Assembly: GCF_001050015.1 (NCBI RefSeq)
Contig: NZ_CVTB01000309.1
Span: forward strand, 1 to 15,666
Source: Mycolicibacterium malmesburyense
GTDB lineage: Bacteria > Actinomycetota > Actinomycetes > Mycobacteriales > Mycobacteriaceae
Length of the DNA: 15,666 nt
Direction of reading: 5' to 3'
This document shows positions 1-7,492 of this stretch, piece by piece. A model generated the notes under the pieces. That model was not told the DNA's origin. It saw nothing but the letters and a program-made list of their open reading frames with translations, and did no database searches. The translations under genes and the position numbers were made by a program. The stretch's first letter is position 1; every line of letters starts with the position of its first letter.

Positions 1-131
1 CCCGCGCCGATGTCGACGGCGCGTTCGCGGGCCGCGGCGACGATGGAGTCCTCGGAGATGGACTGCTCGGCGTGCGACACGATCGAATCGGCACGGCTGT
101 GCGGTCCGATGACGTCGTCGGTGCCGGGCAT
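1..131 (-). CDS. O-methyltransferase, N-terminal part (cut by window edge)
   Basis: Only the first 43 codons are in the window; the gene runs off the left edge. The peptide begins [20 protein letters not shown] and continues with a HAEQSISED stretch and [10 protein letters not shown]. This resembles the N-terminus of the SAM-dependent O-methyltransferase encoded beside sigE in mycobacteria (Rv1220c in M. tuberculosis, recalled from memory). The SAM-binding and catalytic parts lie outside the window, so the assignment rests on N-terminal similarity and on the position divergent from sigE. The ATG is preferred because a TACGCT -10 box lies six bases upstream, which fits a leaderless mRNA. I see no Shine-Dalgarno sequence. 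Confidence 0.8.
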   Translation of the reverse strand, partial: MPGTDDVIGPHSRADSIVSHAEQSISEDSIVAAARERAVDIGA

Positions 132-137
132 GCCCGC

Positions 138-143
138 AGCGTA
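138..143 (-). promoter_or_regulatory. -10 box for a leaderless O-methyltransferase mRNA
   Basis: On the minus strand TACGCT matches the mycobacterial TANNNT -10 pattern. Six bases separate it from the ATG at 131, so a start at the usual distance falls on the A of the ATG. There is no good -35 hexamer, which is common for mycobacterial promoters. Confidence 0.5.
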
Positions 144-244
144 GCCAACCGGTCGGGGCCGGCATCGCGACACGCCCGTCCCGCGCCAGCGGATTGCGCG
201 AAAAATCAACGGGTTCGCGCAGGTCAAAAATGGGTAGAAAAGCT

Positions 245-262
245 TTCTCAGGAAATGTTCAG
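245..262 (+). promoter_or_regulatory. Direct repeat upstream of sigE, possible MprA site
   Basis: TTCTCAG (245-251) and TGTTCAG (256-262) are direct repeats with an 11-base period, about one helical turn, so both face the same side of the DNA. In M. tuberculosis the response regulator MprA binds a direct-repeat box upstream of sigE. The position and TCAG-type repeats here are compatible with that, but I am matching from memory of the motif type and not to an exact consensus. Confidence 0.35.
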
Positions 263-307
263 TTTGCTCATATGCCAGGCACGGAACAGTTCGAGACGGT
301 ATGTCCC

Positions 308-1096
308 ATGGAAAACGGCGGACGCTGGCATCCAGGGGGCCAACCAGGGAATACCTCTGCGGATCTCCGTGTTGTGAGCATTATCGAACCGCCGCTACGT
401 GATGGCGGCTGCGACCAGGAGGATCTGACGACCACCATCAAGATGGCACCGACTTCGATGTCCCACCTCGAACAGTTCGTGGACGGGCAGTGGGTTGAGC
501 CTGCCGACGAGATGACCGGCACCGCGGTGTTCGACGCCACGGGCGACAAATCGACCATGCCCTCGTGGGACGAGCTGGTGCGCCAGCACGCCGACCGGGT
601 GTACCGCCTGGCCTATCGCCTGTCGGGTAATCAGCACGACGCCGAGGACCTCACCCAGGAGACCTTCATCCGGGTGTTCCGGTCGCTGCAGAACTACCAG
701 CCCGGCACCTTCGAGGGGTGGCTGCACCGCATCACCACGAACCTGTTCCTGGACATGGTGCGCAGGCGCGGACGCATCCGCATGGAGGCGCTGCCCGAGG
801 ACTACGACCGCGTGCCGGCCGACGACCCGAACCCGGAACAGATCTACCACGACTCCCGGTTGGGTCCCGACCTGCAGGCCGCACTCGATTCGCTGCCGCC
901 GGAGTTTCGCGCCGCCGTCGTCCTGTGCGACATCGAGGGACTGTCGTACGAGGAGATCGGCGCCACGCTGGGCGTCAAGCTCGGCACGGTGCGCAGCCGT
1001 ATCCACCGCGGCAGGCAGGCCCTTCGCGACTACCTGGCCAACCACAGCGAGACCGCCGCGTCGGGTCGGCCCGGCGACGTGGCCAAAACGGCCTGA
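308..1096 (+). CDS. sigE: ECF RNA polymerase sigma factor SigE
   Basis: Extracytoplasmic-function sigma factor that directs RNA polymerase to envelope-stress, heat and detergent-response promoters. From the chosen ATG it has 262 residues, against 257 for M. tuberculosis SigE. Region 2 spans about residues 88-155 and contains [20 protein letters not shown] and the -10 recognition stretch [20 protein letters not shown]. Region 4 spans about 192-243, with [20 protein letters not shown] followed by the helix-turn-helix [20 protein letters not shown]. The start is uncertain. The open frame continues to an ATG at 194, and other in-frame starts are ATG 272, GTG 374, ATG 443 and ATG 458. I chose 308 because its length and the GNT..-L.V stretch match the long M. 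tuberculosis form; no clear ribosome site precedes it. The rseA gene follows 75 bases downstream. Confidence 0.93.
   Translation: MENGGRWHPGGQPGNTSADLRVVSIIEPPLRDGGCDQEDLTTTIKMAPTSMSHLEQFVDGQWVEPADEMTGTAVFDATGDKSTMPSWDELVRQHADRVYRLAYRLSGNQHDAEDLTQETFIRVFRSLQNYQPGTFEGWLHRITTNLFLDMVRRRGRIRMEALPEDYDRVPADDPNPEQIYHDSRLGPDLQAALDSLPPEFRAAVVLCDIEGLSYEEIGATLGVKLGTVRSRIHRGRQALRDYLANHSETAASGRPGDVAKTA
347..374 (+). promoter_or_regulatory. Possible SigH/SigE-type promoter inside sigE
   Basis: GGGAAT at 347-352 and GTT at 371-373 (within CGTGTTG) are 18 bases apart, which fits the GGGAA(C/T)...GTT architecture of mycobacterial SigH- and SigE-type promoters. A transcript would begin near 380, inside the long sigE frame, and would give a shorter protein. 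M. tuberculosis sigE is known to have an intragenic stress-induced promoter and shorter isoforms. Confidence 0.4.
417..422 (+). promoter_or_regulatory. Internal Shine-Dalgarno for a short SigE isoform
   Basis: AGGAGG is a perfect ribosome-binding core located within the sigE frame. The nearest in-frame ATG is at 443 (MAPTSMSH...), 20 bases downstream, which is longer than usual. That start would give a 217-residue protein, close to the roughly 215-residue short isoform described for M. tuberculosis. Confidence 0.35.
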
Positions 1097-1126
1097 CGTT
1101 TGCGTCTTCCGCACAGCGCGCCGCGC

Positions 1127-1132
1127 TACATT
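1127..1132 (+). promoter_or_regulatory. Possible -10 box for rseA
   Basis: TACATT fits TANNNT and would start a transcript near 1139, leaving a leader of about 33 bases before the rseA ATG. A TTGCGT at 1100-1105 could be a -35, but the 21-base spacer is too long. Read-through from sigE is the simpler alternative. Confidence 0.22.
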
Positions 1133-1157
1133 CGAATGGACGCCGTGACACGCAGCG

Positions 1158-1164
1158 AGAGGAG
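1158..1164 (+). promoter_or_regulatory. Ribosome-binding site that fixes the rseA start
   Basis: AGAGGAG lies seven bases before the ATG at 1172. It favours that start over the in-frame ATGs at 1100 and 1136 further upstream. Confidence 0.7.
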
Positions 1165-1171
1165 CTGGGCG

Positions 1172-1558
1172 ATGGCCGACCCGGGGCACGTGTTCCGTCG
1201 AGCGTTCTCTTGGCTTCCCTCCCAGTTCGCCTCCCAGAGCGACGCGCCGGTCGGCCCGCGGCAGTTCGGCTCCACCGAACACCTCTCCACGGAGGCCATC
1301 GCGGCCTTCGTCGACGGCGAACTGCGGCTGACCCCACACCTTCGCGCCGCCCACCACTTATCGCTGTGTCCGCAGTGCGCGGCCGAGGTCGACGCGCAGC
1401 GGCAGGCGCGCGAGGCGTTGCGGGAGTCGCGGCCGATCGATGTGCCTAGCTCGTTGCTGGGCCTGTTGTCCGAGATCCCGCACCATGCTCCGCCGGAGCC
1501 GCCCGTCGAGTCGCCGTTTGCTGACAGCACCGAGCGTCCGCGGCGCAAGCGCCGGTAG
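1172..1558 (+). CDS. rseA: Zinc-type anti-sigma-E factor RseA
   Basis: Cytoplasmic anti-sigma factor that holds SigE inactive until stress. The 128-residue protein begins MADPGHVFRRAF, like the M. tuberculosis protein (MVDPGHV..., recalled). The anti-sigma domain contains EHLSTEAIAAFVDGELRLTP and the zinc motif H-x3-C-x2-C at H62, C66 and C69 (HLSLCPQC), which acts as a redox or zinc switch in this family. Thr35, in the STEHLS stretch, lies where M. tuberculosis RseA is phosphorylated by PknB before ClpC1P2 degradation; whether it is used here is inference. No membrane segment is seen, unlike E. coli RseA. The C-terminus is rich in proline, serine and arginine and shorter than in M. tuberculosis. 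A strong ribosome site precedes the ATG. Confidence 0.93.
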   Translation: MADPGHVFRRAFSWLPSQFASQSDAPVGPRQFGSTEHLSTEAIAAFVDGELRLTPHLRAAHHLSLCPQCAAEVDAQRQAREALRESRPIDVPSSLLGLLSEIPHHAPPEPPVESPFADSTERPRRKRR

Positions 1559-3112
<1,554 letters not shown>

Positions 3113-3114
3113 CC

Positions 3115-3519
3115 ATGTTCGCCAACGTCGGCTGGGGCGAGATGCTCATCCTGGTGATCGCCGGTCTGGTGATCCTGGGACCCGAGCGGCTGCCCGGGGC
3201 GATCCGGTGGACGACGGGCGCCTTGCGCCAGGCCCGCGACTACATCAGCGGGGCCACCAGCCAACTGCGGGAAGATCTCGGCCCGGAGTTCGACGACCTG
3301 CGCGAGCCGCTCAGCGAGCTCAACAAGCTGCGGGGTATGACACCCCGCGCCGCGCTGACCAAGCATCTGCTCGACGGCGACGACTCCATCTTCACCGGGA
3401 ACTTCGACCGCAAGACCGCCGATCGGCCGACCGACAAGGCAGACGCTTCACCCGTTCCGCCGCCGCCCACGACGCCCGCAGCGCCCGCGACGACGCCTTT
3501 CGACACCGACGCCACCTAG
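3115..3519 (+). CDS. tatB: Twin-arginine translocase subunit TatB
   Basis: TatB recognises folded twin-arginine substrates together with TatC. The 134-residue protein has the standard layout: a very short outside N-terminus ([10 protein letters not shown]), one membrane helix at about residues 9-22 ([12 protein letters not shown]), the GPERLP hinge, an amphipathic helix (about 29-70) and a disordered Pro/Thr/Ala-rich tail. The conserved Glu in the N-terminal GWGEM stretch and the longer amphipathic region favour TatB over TatA. The ATG starts two bases after the htrA stop with no good ribosome site of its own, so translational coupling to htrA is likely. The tatA and tatC genes are not here, which matches the scattered tat genes of mycobacteria. 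Confidence 0.92.
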   Translation: MFANVGWGEMLILVIAGLVILGPERLPGAIRWTTGALRQARDYISGATSQLREDLGPEFDDLREPLSELNKLRGMTPRAALTKHLLDGDDSIFTGNFDRKTADRPTDKADASPVPPPPTTPAAPATTPFDTDAT

Positions 3520-3537
3520 CGCCGGGGCCCTGAGACC

Positions 3538-4182
3538 TCAGATGAAGTAGCGCTCGTCGCCGTTCGGGTATCCGCCGCCGTTGGTGGCGATGTGGACATG
3601 GTCGAAGTGATTGGCGGTTTCATTGCCGTAGTCCGCCGTCCAGCTGGGCGCGCCGACACCGGGGTAGAAGCCCTGCCGCCAGATGACGTGGATGACGCCC
3701 CAGCGCTTCGCATTCGCGAGTGCGATCCCGGCGATCTGGTTGCCCAGCGCGATGCCCTCGTCGCTGCCGTGGTTGGGGATCATCACGTCGAGCGCCAGGC
3801 CGTTGGGATGCCACCTCAACGGGTCCTGGCGGTATCCGCCGATCGTCTTGATCTCGGGGAACAACACGCTCAGCGCGCGGGCCACCCGAATGGTGTTGAC
3901 CTGCAACCCGTTTTCGGGCGCGAGACCGGCGGGCAGCTCGAACGGCGTGGCCGCGGTGGCGACCGGAGCGCTGGCCGCCAGCAACTCCGCCTCGGTGGGT
4001 GTCTTGATCGTCGGGACGTCTGCGGGGGCGTCCCGATGCGCGGCCGCCGGCGGGGCCGGAGGCTGAGCGGGCGGCCCTGCGGACTGGGCGTAGAACAGCG
4101 CGGCGGACAACGCGACCGAGGCGACGAGGGCCAGCGCCTTGCCCCGCCCGTTGGCTAACATCGCCCTACCCACGAACAGCAC
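3538..4182 (-). CDS. Secreted M15/LAS-like (VldE/ARB-07466-type) protein
   Basis: A 214-residue protein with an N-terminal hydrophobic segment (ALALVASVALSAALFY), a Pro/Ala-rich linker and a C-terminal globular domain. The domain carries a zinc-peptidase-like pattern: GGYRQDPLRWHPNGLALDV gives H-x6-D, and NHFDHVHIA supplies the third ligand. This resembles LAS/M15 peptidases and the ARB-07466 C-terminal domain found in actinobacterial wall hydrolases. Peptidoglycan cleavage is plausible but not shown. Two starts are possible: GTG 4182, with AAGG upstream, and ATG 4161, with GGGTAGGG very close upstream; the second gives a more typical signal peptide. It converges on tatB with an 18-base gap. 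From memory M. tuberculosis has unrelated genes between tatB and mrp. Confidence 0.75.
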   Translation of the reverse strand: MLFVGRAMLANGRGKALALVASVALSAALFYAQSAGPPAQPPAPPAAAHRDAPADVPTIKTPTEAELLAASAPVATAATPFELPAGLAPENGLQVNTIRVARALSVLFPEIKTIGGYRQDPLRWHPNGLALDVMIPNHGSDEGIALGNQIAGIALANAKRWGVIHVIWRQGFYPGVGAPSWTADYGNETANHFDHVHIATNGGGYPNGDERYFI

Positions 4183-4236
4183 TGTAACGCCTTGTCGGAC
4201 AGGGTGTGACGAAGTTCGGCGTCGGACACGGGACCG

Positions 4237-5379
4237 TTATCGGCCGGCCGGGTCGAGGCCGAGCGACATCCCCGCCAGCCCGCGCTTGCGGCTGGACAGG
4301 GCATCGGCGACGCTGCGCAACTCCTTGCCCGCGGCCGAGTCCGGCGCGGACAGCACCAGCGGGACCCCGGAGTCGCCCGCGGTCACCAGCGCCGGGTCCA
4401 GCGGCACCTGTCCCAGCAACGGCACGTCGGCGCCGATCGAACGCGACAACCGCTCGGCGACCTGCTTGCCGCCGCCTTCGCCGAAGATCTGCATCGTCGT
4501 GCCGTCGGGCAACTGCAGCCCGGACATGTTCTCCACCACGCCGACGATGCGCTGACGGGTCTGCAGTGCGATCGCGCCGGCCCGCTCGGCCACCTCGGCG
4601 GCCGCCAGTTGGGGCGTCGTCACCACCAGGATCTCGGCGCCCGGGATCAGCTGGGCCACCGAGATCGCGACGTCACCGGTGCCCGGCGGCAGATCGAGCA
4701 GCAGCACGTCCAGATCGCCCCAGTAGACGTCGGCCAGGAACTGCTGCAGCGCGCGGTGCAGCATCGGGCCGCGCCAGACCACCGGGGTGTTGCCCTGGGT
4801 GAACATCGCGATCGAGATCACCCGCACGTCGTGAGCGACCGGCGGCACGATCATCGACTCGACCTGGGTGGGCCGGTCGGTGACGCCCATCATGCGCGGG
4901 ACCGAGTGGCCGTAGATGTCGGCGTCGAGCACCCCCACCGACACACCCCGCGCGGCCATCGCGGCCGCGAGGTTCACCGTGACGCTGGACTTGCCGACGC
5001 CGCCCTTCCCGGAGGCCACGGCGTAGACGCGGGTCAACGAGCCGGGCTGGGCGAACGGGATGACGGGTTCGCGCGAGTCGCCCCGCAGTTGCTTGCGCAG
5101 CGCGGTGCGTTGTTCGTCGTTCATCACGTCGAGGCTGACCCGGACGGCGCCGGTCCCGGGGACGTCGGCGACGGCGCGACTGACCTGATCGGAGATCTCG
5201 GTCTTCTTCGGGCACGCGGCGGTGGTCAGGTAGATCTCGACATGGACGGCCCCGTCCGGTTCGACGGTGACGTCCTTGACCATGCCGAGCTCGGTGATCG
5301 GCCGCCGCAGCTCGGGGTCGATCACCTTGGCCAGCGCGCGACGGATCGCGGCTTCCAGGTCAGGGGTTGATTCAGACAT
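4237..5379 (-). CDS. mrp: Iron-sulfur cluster carrier ATPase Mrp/ApbC
   Basis: Mrp/NBP35-family P-loop ATPase that carries and hands over Fe-S clusters in the cytoplasm. The 380-residue protein begins with a MIP18/DUF59 domain (residues about 5-95) containing KVIDPELRRPITELGMV and a TTAACPKK stretch with the domain's cysteine. The ATPase domain follows, with the deviant Walker A GKGGVGKSS, a DADIYGHS motif and LLDLPPGTGD. The family's usual CxxC pair near the C-terminus is not seen: the matching stretch reads VENMSGLQLPDG, where many relatives have ENMSxFxCPxC. This variant also occurs in other actinobacterial Mrp proteins as far as I recall. The start is ATG 5379 or the adjacent GTG 5382, which fits a leaderless mRNA. 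The frame stays open upstream, but that stretch is the shadow of the next gene. Confidence 0.92.
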   Translation of the reverse strand: MSESTPDLEAAIRRALAKVIDPELRRPITELGMVKDVTVEPDGAVHVEIYLTTAACPKKTEISDQVSRAVADVPGTGAVRVSLDVMNDEQRTALRKQLRGDSREPVIPFAQPGSLTRVYAVASGKGGVGKSSVTVNLAAAMAARGVSVGVLDADIYGHSVPRMMGVTDRPTQVESMIVPPVAHDVRVISIAMFTQGNTPVVWRGPMLHRALQQFLADVYWGDLDVLLLDLPPGTGDVAISVAQLIPGAEILVVTTPQLAAAEVAERAGAIALQTRQRIVGVVENMSGLQLPDGTTMQIFGEGGGKQVAERLSRSIGADVPLLGQVPLDPALVTAGDSGVPLVLSAPDSAAGKELRSVADALSSRKRGLAGMSLGLDPAGR

Positions 5380-5387
5380 CACCGTCG

Positions 5388-5393
5388 AGTCTA
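5388..5393 (-). promoter_or_regulatory. -10 box for leaderless mrp mRNA
   Basis: On the minus strand TAGACT (TANNNT) lies five bases before GTG 5382 and eight before ATG 5379. Transcription would begin at or next to the start codon, and no ribosome site is seen. This gives mrp its own promoter within the 34 bases after the upstream gene. Confidence 0.45.
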
Positions 5394-5413
5394 GGCCGAC
5401 TCGACGGCGGCCC

Positions 5414-6877
5414 TTAACCGACCGGTCCGGGCGCTGGGCCCGGCGCAGCGGCCGGGCCGGGTGCCGGTCCCGGGCCGGGTGCCGGCGCGGGTGCTTGACC
5501 GGGTGCGGGCGCCTGAGCCGGTGCCGGTGCGCCGATCGGAGCGGGTCCCGGCGGGGCGCCCGCCGGGGCGGGCGGCGCCAGCGGAGCCGGAGCGGGCGGG
5601 AGCATCGGCTGCGCGATCGGAGGTCCGCCGAGCGCGGGCTGCAGCGGCGGCGCCGGGTTGTCCTCGATGCAGAACACCGCGCACTCTGGCCGCTGCGGCT
5701 GCATCCACGGCGGTGTCCACGGCGGCGGTTGCGGTGGCGCCTGCGGAGTCGCCGGTGCCTGCGGCGCCGGTCCGGGCAGCGGTCCGAGCCGTTGACCGGG
5801 GACAAAGCCTGGGACACCCATCTGGGCGGCGACGGCGTCGCGCTCGAGCAGCGGCATCAACGCCAACGGATCGCCTGCCGGCAGGCCCAACGCGTTGAGG
5901 GGCAGACCCGGGCCCAGGCCCTGGTACTCCTTCAGGTCGGTCAGGTGCACGTTGCTGCTCTCGGACGGGTCGAGGGTCGGGACCGATCCTGTGATCGGGG
6001 GCAAATCCATCGGGACGACGCCCGTCGCGTAGGCCGCGGCCCAGCCCAGCACGTTGCGGGCATACGCCACCGAGTTGTTGTAGCGAAGGATCGCCGACAT
6101 GACGTGGTTCGGATCGCGCAGGTTCAGGTTGCCGCTGCACAGGTACCGAGCGGCGGCCAGGCTCGAGTCGTAGAGGTTCTGCACTTCGGCCTTGCCGTCG
6201 CCGTCGCCGTCGGAGGCGTAGCGCGACCAGGTTCCCGGCAGGAACTGCATGGGCCCCATGGCCCGCGCGTAGGTGACCCGGTCGGCCGCCCGGCTCTGCA
6301 CGATGATCTCGTTGCCGGGAAGCGTGCCGTCGAGCGCGGGTCCGAAGATGGGGCGGATGGCGGTGCCGCGGGCGTCGGTCGCGCCGCCGTTGGCGTGCAT
6401 CGACTCGATGCGTCCGATACCGGCCAACAGGTTCCAGCTGATGCCGCAGCCCGGGTACGCCGAGGCCATGATGCGTTCGGCATTGCGGTATGCCGACAAA
6501 GCCATCGCCGGAATACCCAGTGCCCCAGGCGAATTCACGACCGCTGCGGGCGGGGGAGCGGAGGCGGCCGAGGAGGCGATGTGAAAGGCCATGGGCTCCT
6601 TGGCGACCGCGACCACCGACGCGCCCGAGCGGGCGCCCGGTGACGGTTCGACCGCGGCCAGCGGCGTCACCGCGGCATCGGAGGTGGGGGTGCGCGGTGA
6701 CGGCGCCGAGGCGCCGACGCTGCCGGCCAGGATGATCGGGGTGATGATGGCGACGCCGAGGGCGGCGCGCATGCGGTTGGCGGACGCCAACTCCTGCACT
6801 CGAGGGCCCGGGATACGCCGCAGACGCCCCGTTTGGCGCCGCACGGCCTTGAGGGCGGCTCCTCCCCTTATGTGCAC
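5414..6877 (-). CDS. Secreted lytic transglycosylase with Ala/Pro-rich tail
   Basis: A 487-residue lytic murein transglycosylase of the SLT_2/MltB-like type. Such enzymes cleave the MurNAc-GlcNAc bond of peptidoglycan, forming 1,6-anhydro ends. A basic N-terminus and hydrophobic segment (about 38-58) act as signal or anchor. The catalytic domain spans about 120-290. Glu158 in LLAGIGRIESMHANGG is the likely catalytic acid, supported by RAMGPMQFLPGTWSRYASDG and the acidic DGDGDGKAEVQNLYD loop. C144 and the Cys of RYLCSGN may pair. From about residue 345 the protein becomes disordered and ends in an Ala/Pro/Gly-rich stretch of over 100 residues, perhaps a wall-spanning linker. The GTG start has AGGA about eight bases upstream. 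It corresponds to Rv1230c by position (recalled). Confidence 0.9.
   Translation of the reverse strand: MHIRGGAALKAVRRQTGRLRRIPGPRVQELASANRMRAALGVAIITPIILAGSVGASAPSPRTPTSDAAVTPLAAVEPSPGARSGASVVAVAKEPMAFHIASSAASAPPPAAVVNSPGALGIPAMALSAYRNAERIMASAYPGCGISWNLLAGIGRIESMHANGGATDARGTAIRPIFGPALDGTLPGNEIIVQSRAADRVTYARAMGPMQFLPGTWSRYASDGDGDGKAEVQNLYDSSLAAARYLCSGNLNLRDPNHVMSAILRYNNSVAYARNVLGWAAAYATGVVPMDLPPITGSVPTLDPSESSNVHLTDLKEYQGLGPGLPLNALGLPAGDPLALMPLLERDAVAAQMGVPGFVPGQRLGPLPGPAPQAPATPQAPPQPPPWTPPWMQPQRPECAVFCIEDNPAPPLQPALGGPPIAQPMLPPAPAPLAPPAPAGAPPGPAPIGAPAPAQAPAPGQAPAPAPGPGPAPGPAAAPGPAPGPVG
5420..5620 (-). repeat. Degenerate Ala-Pro-Gly coding repeat
   Basis: This end of the transglycosylase gene consists of degenerate short units encoding PAPG, APAP and PGPAP runs. 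It is a low-complexity GC-rich stretch prone to length change by slippage. Confidence 0.7.
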
Positions 6878-6904
6878 TCAACCGTCCTAGGTCTGCAGTC
6901 GCTT

Positions 6905-6922
6905 GTGAACCAAGTCACCATA
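6905..6922 (-). promoter_or_regulatory. Possible promoter and operator of the transglycosylase gene
   Basis: On the minus strand TATGGT (6922-6917) fits a TANNNT -10 box, giving a start near 6910 and a leader of about 33 bases. It overlaps an inverted repeat with arms GTGA (6905-6908) and TCAC (6915-6918) around a six-base centre. The arms are short, so the operator reading is tentative. Confidence 0.25.
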
Positions 6923-6955
6923 CCTACTAGATAACCGTCGCGTTACAGCAATCCG

Positions 6956-7492
6956 TTAGCTGCCCGCACTCGACTTTTTCGTTCGACGGTCGCCGTCGGG
7001 CTCCTCGTCGTCCGGTTCGCCCTGTTGGTGATGCAGCGCAGCCAGCATTTCGCGCATCTCGTCGAGCTCCCGGCGCAGGTAGTCCCGGGTGACGACCTCG
7101 CCGATCGCCAACCGCAGGGCGGCCAGTTCGCGGGCCAGGTACTCGGTGTCGGCCTTGGTCTGCAGGGCGCGGCGTCGGTCCTCATCCAGCGACACGCGGT
7201 CCCGGTTCTCCTGGCGGTTCTGCGCCAGCAGGATCAGCGGCGCCGCGTATGCCGCCTGGGTGGAGAACGCGAGGTTGAGCAGGATGAACGGATACGGATC
7301 CCAGCGCAGACCGACCGCGAACAGGTTCAGCGTGATCCAGACGATGACGAGGATGGTCTGCCACGCCAGGTACCGGCCCGTGCCCAGAAATCGGGCGATC
7401 CTCTCGCTGAAATTGCCGACCGCCTCGGGGTCGACGTTGAACGAGAACCGCCGGGTGGCCAGCGGCGTGTCGAGTCTGCTGCGGTCGGTCAC
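6956..7492 (-). CDS. DUF1003 family inner-membrane protein
   Basis: A 178-residue protein with the DUF1003 signature. It has a short cytoplasmic N-terminus, membrane helix 1 at about 42-62 (LAWQTILVIVWITLNLFAVGL), the YPFILLNLAFS stretch leading into helix 2 at about 68-90, and the closing ILLAQNRQENRDR. A charged, helical C-terminal part (about 95-150) looks like a coiled coil, and the end is highly acidic then basic. The GTG start overlaps the stop of the upstream MgtE-like gene by four bases, so the two are translationally coupled. The biochemical role of DUF1003 is unknown; the neighbour suggests a link to magnesium sensing. It corresponds to Rv1231c by position (recalled). Confidence 0.88.
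   Translation of the reverse strand: MTDRSRLDTPLATRRFSFNVDPEAVGNFSERIARFLGTGRYLAWQTILVIVWITLNLFAVGLRWDPYPFILLNLAFSTQAAYAAPLILLAQNRQENRDRVSLDEDRRRALQTKADTEYLARELAALRLAIGEVVTRDYLRRELDEMREMLAALHHQQGEPDDEEPDGDRRTKKSSAGS

Noticed and set aside
395..1357. Long minus-strand open frame opposite sigE and rseA
   Set aside because: It is the high-GC shadow of two clearly recognised genes; its translation is Arg/Gly/His-rich with no family resemblance.
3531..3540. Palindrome TGAGACCTCA at the tatB convergent junction
   Set aside because: The arms are only four bases and no T-run follows, so it is not a convincing terminator; partly it reflects the TCA stop.
5380..5817. Upstream extension of the mrp frame
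   Set aside because: The translation is Arg-rich shadow of the transglycosylase tail, and the DUF59 domain begins just after ATG 5379.
5391..6881. A second, nearly 500-codon minus-strand open frame over the transglycosylase
   Set aside because: The competing frame shows catalytic-domain motifs, while this one is Arg/Gly-rich without motifs. Such paired frames are usual in GC-rich repeats.
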